Origin: Adiantum capillus-veneris
Lineage: Eukaryota; Streptophyta; Polypodiopsida; Polypodiales; Pteridaceae
Direction: 5' to 3'
Length of the DNA stretch: 64,000 nucleotides
Assembly: GCA_014529385.2 (NCBI GenBank)
Contig: CM043963.1
Location: 109,472,912 to 109,536,911 of the forward strand
The notes under the pieces are model-generated. The model did not search any database, had not been told where the DNA came from, and was given only the letters and a program-made list of their open reading frames with translations. A program made the translations under genes and the position numbers. Below, piece by piece: positions 59,522 through 64,000 of this stretch. The number at the start of each line of letters is the position of its first letter. Position 1 is the first letter of the stretch.

Positions 59522-60600
59522 TGGACATTGGCCATGAAGATGCTGCAATACATGATTATAAGGCTGAGCAAGGAGTAGAGCCAATTCGTATGGAAGGTGA
59601 GAACCCTTTTGAATTGGCAGCCAAGTAACAGAGTTTAGTGGCAGCTATAGCTCTTAGGATGTATGGCCTGGAGAGTAATGATCAAGGGATGATAAGTCTA
59701 AGCCAAAATTTTGCAAAATTTTTAGCTGTCAGGCAATGCCTTTGGTAGGGGCATTCATGACTTACCTATAGTAGTTCCTCTTTGTGAAGCTCCTTTACCT
59801 AGAACTATTATTGACATTTACCATTGTGGGAATACATATGTTTGTGGTTGTTTGAATTTAGATATGGTATTTGTGTAGCATAAAGCCTTCTACTCAAGAG
59901 GCCTTGTAGTTCTTGTTTTGGTATTCACAATAGAAGATACATTTTGCTTATGTCATGCTTACTGTGTCTCTATGGATTTGTGAGCTTTCTCTACGATGCT
60001 TTTCTATGTCTTGTCATGCTTACTGTGTCTCTATGGATTTGTGAGCTTTCTCTACGACGCTTTTCTATGTCTTGTCATTGTATTCTGTCTGTGCAATGTT
60101 CAATAAATAGACCTACCTATGAGCCCATAAACACATATATAATTTGTGTACCTACAATCCCTTGCCCTTAGTACCTTAATCCCAACAACCTACTTCAACA
60201 ACGTATCTTTGATGCCCAATAGTTGGATTCGTTTCTTCCTCATGTCAGTTATATTAAATTTTTTCTATTTGTTGGATTACATTGTCACTAATGTTTGTAA
60301 ACTGAATTATTTATTGTCATGGAAAATAAATGGTCATCTCTTATAACAAAGTGATTTATATTCTGTCATCATGAATGTGGGTAAAGCTTTTCATCAACAC
60401 CTTACCCCATTACCAACCCTCATCATGAATGTGGGTAAAAGCATGACTTGTTTTCATTGCTTGTCATCAATACTTATCCCATCACCAAAGTGATTTATAT
60501 TTTGTCATTATGAATGTGGGTAAACAAATGACTCATTTTCATTGCTTGTCATCAATACCTTACCCTCATCACTATATCACACGGGTAGTTTCAATGGTGG
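59522..60600. other. Non-coding stretch with two tandem duplications
   Basis: A 61-bp unit (GTCATGCTTACTGTGTCTC) at 59952 and 60013, and a 139-bp unit (GTGATTTATATT[CT]TGTCAT) at 60351 and 60490. No gene seen. Confidence 0.6.
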
Positions 60601-60910
60601 AGGGGAAAAACGAGGGGTGCATCAATCGTGGGCCGTTAGATGTGGCAGCACAAAGGCATCCCAAATTTACAAATCCGCTTGCATTTACAATATGACAAAC
60701 TCAAATCCCCTATATTTCAATGAATGCAAGCGGGTATAGTGGTTAGTGCACATGGGTCGTAGTGACCGGCTCTTTCCGTCAAACACCGTGCCACTATTCC
60801 CAATCATGACACAGTAGTTTTACGTTGACGAGAGTTCTACGTTAACCGCCAAATGTTTGTTCTAGAAGGGGCGCTCGCCGGTATGCCTGCCCGGGCCCCG
60901 CCCTCGATTG

Positions 60911-60960
60911 CTCTACAAATATAGTCTCTCTTTCTCTCTCTCTCTCTCTCACCCCCCCCT
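60911..60960 (+). promoter_or_regulatory. Core promoter of the host-like gene at 61033
   Basis: ACAAATATAG (TATA-like) followed by a CT-rich tract of about 30 bp (a plant pyrimidine patch), a C run and CA repeats, then a GC-rich 5' leader to the ATG at 61033. The region 60840-60910 is also GC-rich, unlike the surrounding element DNA. Confidence 0.5.
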
Positions 60961-61032
60961 TCTCACGCACACGCACACGCACACACACTTCACAACATAT
61001 AGCCACCGGCGCGCTCGCTCGCTCGCACGATC

Positions 61033-61514
61033 ATGGATTTCGAATTGAAGGCGGCCAAGGCGAAGTGGGAGCGCGAGCAGAAGCAGAGGAAAGAGGAGGC
61101 TAAGGCAAAGCTGCAGCGAGAGAAGAAGGCAAAGGAGGAGGCAGCACGGTTGAGGGAGGCTCTTGAGACAGCCCAGACCCAACGCAGACTTCAGGAAGCC
61201 CAGGCTGTGGCTGCTGTAAGTAGTAACCTTTCTCTCTGTTCTCAGTTCCCTCGTTTTGTGCTGTATATTTGTCTACATAGGCAAGTGGGCTGGTGCTATT
61301 TGTTTTTTCGATCCTCGATCGATCAGATGATGATTGGCTCATTTTGCATTGTTGTTTCCCTAATTCATTTGCCTTGCCCACCGCTCAAGTGTGCCATTGC
61401 CTGCAGAGACAGACACAGCCACCATTGCAAAAACGTCCAACTAGATTATGCTTATCTGCAGAAGTGTATTATAAGTGTAGGATTGTAGCATCAAGTGCTG
61501 CTATGGCAAAGTAG
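61033..61514 (+). CDS. Putative host gene: charged coiled-coil protein, exon 1 and possible exon 2
   Basis: Exon 1 is 61033-61215: ATG then 61 codons rich in Lys, Glu, Arg and Ala (MDFELKAAKAKWEREQKQRK, EEAARLREALETAQTQRRLQ), strongly predicted to be a coiled coil, ending AVAA at a perfect GTAAGT donor. A good acceptor (TTGCCTGCAG) ends at 61406; in phase 0 the next block adds 35 residues (RQTQPPLQKRPTRLCLSAEV) to TAG at 61512, giving 96 residues. No family recognised. The promoter-like upstream and CpG-rich leader favour a real gene, perhaps truncated. The second exon is a guess. Confidence 0.45.
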
Positions 61515-61993
61515 TTGCCAGATCTTGGTAGTAGTAGCAATTACAAGTTTTAAGTGGTAGTCGCCAAACATTTTTGAGTAAGGTCTACAACAACTAGCTT
61601 GTCGTTGAGACTTACATGGCATTTGTGGTAGGCAGTTTGTTTGATTGTGTCAGTGGAAAAGAAAATGGATAAGAAGATTGCTAGAGTTACACCATTTAGC
61701 TACTTCATCTACGGTTAGGGCATACTTGTATCGGCTAGAGTGCACCTGTATTGACCACCCACGCATTTGCATTGAGGTTGTTAGAGGTCCTTATTGGGAT
61801 CTGGTCCGCTTTGCCCCTTTTCTTGGGTGCCTATCAGTAGGGTTAGTTTCCTGCATTTTCTTTATTGGTCGTGGGGTTTTTTACTTGCTGGCTGACCTTG
61901 GCTTTTGGCTGCCGTCCTTTGTTATTAAATTGTATCTAAATGGCGATACCCCGTGGGGGTGCTCTCAAAGTTGATAATGCGGAAGCGATGAAC

Positions 61994-61995
<2 letters not shown>

Positions 61996-62061
<66 letters not shown>
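61996..62061. repeat. (GA)n microsatellite
   Basis: Uninterrupted AG dinucleotides, 33 units. Confidence 0.97.
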
Positions 62062-62064
<3 letters not shown>

Positions 62065-62382
62065 CTGAACCAACCTACCTTGACAATGAATTAGTGATTT
62101 ACAATGGGGTCTTGGGTGCTCCTTATATACTAGCTTTGGGGCCTTAAGTACCTCCCTCAGCAAATTGCCCTACCCAAGATTTGACAAATAAGTAAAATAT
62201 TAAAGCCAAAATAAATATTGGGATCACATTGGGCTATTCACTTGAGATGCCATAAACTGTAACACCCTCTCTACAATTCGTAGAGGACATAAATAGTGAG
62301 ACCAAGTCGATGAAGAGGCTACATTGGATAGTCTAGGAGTGGCCCCGTCTCGTTACATCTCGGATTTGCTACCTCCAACTTT

Positions 62383-62960
62383 TTACCTTAGAAGATTGCC
62401 ATCTTGAGGACAAGTTGCCTCCCCAAAAACGTGTAGACCACACACGGTTTTCACGGTTTCCTCCTTAATGAGAAAAGAGGTGAAATAATCAAATTCCAGC
62501 TTTTCCTTCGTGATTTGTAACTGCAGTGTCCTAAACACCGTTTTGTACTTAGACAATTTTGTGATTACCAAAGTAGCAAACCAAGTACTGATCAGTGCAC
62601 TTTCCATAGCCGATAGTTGATCATGAATAACCTTAGCCTTTGTAAGAAAAGATTGCATGAAAGTCTGGTTGGAAACTTGATGGCAAATAAGTGTCCAAGA
62701 AGGGTAACCACTTGCATCGTAGAATCTCGATCAAACATTCCGACGAGCTTGGACCGCATAGCATTGACAGGCTTCAAAGTTTTTATGGCAGGAGAAATTT
62801 CCTTAGTAAGAGATTCCGCAATGGCGGACATGCTCGCATCCCAATCAACACATGATTTTAGATGCTCCTCATCCTGGAGGCCAGTGTACCTGTTGTTGGT
62901 ACTCGTAGGATGCGGCTCGAAGCTGTCAACTATGAAACACAATGAATTTCCTAGACAATG
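62383..62960 (-). pseudogene. Copia-type gag relic
   Basis: Minus strand in two frames. 62960-62690 reads NRYTGLQDEEHLKSCVDWDA, SLTKEISPAIKTLKPVNAM; 62658-62383 reads FLTKAKVIHDQLSAMESALI, KLSKYKTVFRTLQLQITKEK and FDYFTSFLIKEE. The order (start-of-gag Trp-Asp, then FL.K...I.DQL, L...Y...., F..F..LL..EE) is that of the UBN2/copia gag domain. A frameshift near 62660 and the absence of pol nearby make it a relic. Similarity is judged by eye. Confidence 0.5.
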
Positions 62961-63784
62961 ACTTTGAAACACATCTTGTCTATAATCTGGCCAACAACAA
63001 TGGATTGCTGCACTCATCCATAGTGTTTTAGTGTAACAGATTTGGACGCTCCAAGTCAAGAATCTACCACGACACAAGAGGAATTCACTTCAAAACAGTT
63101 CCCAATTTGATTCAACACCAGCCCGGTGGAGTTCCGTGCCAAGAGGTATTGGCCCCAAAGACTGGCGCCCCTTTTGATATTTCTTTTTGTATTAAAATTT
63201 GTGCTCAGAGTACAAGGGAGTGATTGGGTCTCACTCTTGGACTCTGCGTCCATATGCTCTGGCCCAAACCACTGTTTTGAAGGTTTACAAGGGATGCCAA
63301 AAGTAGAGCCCCAAAAACTGCCCCAAAAGCTGTCCATTAAAAATAAAGCAACTTTAAAAATAAAGCTCTATCTCTCTCTCAAGCTTTGCGTGGAAAATAA
63401 AGCAGCACTTGCGTAGACTTTTCCAGCTTGAATTTGCATAGAAAAAGCAGCCAGAAATCAGCGAGGGCTTTTTCCGTACAGCCAACCGCGTCATCCGCTT
63501 TTTCCACCGTGTTTTACGGGCCTGCAACGTCAGCATTTCATCGTAAATTCCTTGACCAGCCAGCAAGGGAGAGGGTGTGTGCTTTGCTCTGCTGCTCCCC
63601 ATGTCCAAGGCCATGCCTGACACGTCACCTTGGGGGGGGGGGGTGTGGTTTCTTTTGCCCAAATGGTTGCCACGTCACTGATTTGTGACATACTATCACA
63701 AACGGGAGCGTATAACAATATAAAATATACTCGGATAAATAGAATTTATCACTTAATACTGAAGCCAAAGGATCTAGAGAGAAA

Positions 63785-63962
63785 TAAATAGAGAGAGAGA
63801 GAGAAGATCGACACAGTACTGGGGACCAGAAGATGGGTTGGGCCCCCCCTTAAAGAGTATTCTTTATTAGGGGGGAAATAGAGAGAGAGAGAGAAGATCG
63901 ACACAGTACTGGGACCAGAAGATGGGTTGGTCCCCCCCTTAAAGAGTATTCTTTATTAGGGA
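63785..63962. repeat. 90-bp tandem duplication
   Basis: GAGAAGATCGACACAGTACT occurs at 63801 and 63891, and the unit ends CTTTATTAGGG in both. Few differences, so recent. Confidence 0.9.
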
Positions 63963-64000
63963 GAATCTTTTTACAAGCACAAGAACCGGAGAAAACCCCT

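Noticed and set aside
60728-60775. tRNA-like A box (TATAGTGGTTAGTG)
   Set aside because: No B box, no cloverleaf pairing and no poly-T stop nearby; too weak for a tRNA or SINE call.
63682-63702. Inverted repeat TTTGTGA/TCACAAA
   Set aside because: Seven-base arms with no associated feature; expected by chance in 64 kb.

Overview
This is plant nuclear DNA made almost entirely of nested, decayed transposable elements. The evidence is plant-type Ty3/gypsy elements with tRNA-Asp-like primer sites, a chromodomain-bearing gypsy family, an En/Spm (CACTA) transposase remnant, copia-type pieces and very long GA/CT and CA microsatellites. The density of elements and the long GA tracts suggest a large genome. 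A seed-free plant such as a fern is my guess, but the sequence does not prove it.

Layout. 1-1995 is the 3' end (chromodomain plus LTR) of chromovirus A1 (+). 1996-6502 is a truncated copy, B1, of a large gypsy family I call B. 6503-8816 is unclassified. 8817-11323 plus 25218-25523 is one exon-split unknown gene (gene D), cut in two by B2, a complete 13.9-kb B element (11324-25217, 5-bp duplication AGAGC). 27305-28985 is a CACTA transposase pseudogene (-). 31651-34985 is a GA-rich array split by E, a 2.5-kb LTR element with a Met-tRNA primer site (32097-34601, duplication AGTAG). 34986-53798 is an older gypsy element, C (-), split by B3, an internally deleted B element (35723-45090, duplication CTATG). 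55391-59521 is chromovirus A2 (-), also internally deleted. 60900-61514 holds the only plausible host gene start. 62383-62960 is a copia-like gag relic, and the window ends in a short tandem duplication.

Family B is the most interesting part. In B2 the order is gag (four CCHC-like zinc knuckles), a first retropepsin-like domain, reverse transcriptase, RNase H, integrase, then a second retropepsin-like domain beyond the integrase GPY/F segment, a tail with repeated W-[VIA]-P-[KR] motifs, and a separate acidic 140-residue ORF before the 3' LTR. The first protease reads Asp-Gly-Gly instead of Asp-Ser/Thr-Gly in all three B copies. The downstream one has a canonical Asp-Thr-Gly. Element C differs: it keeps Asp-Ser-Gly, has two successive integrase zinc-finger (H2C2) modules, and its leader has about 288-bp tandem units, each with a palindromic core. 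No copy looks able to express an intact polyprotein; stops and frameshifts are noted per entry. No rRNA, tRNA or CRISPR was found.
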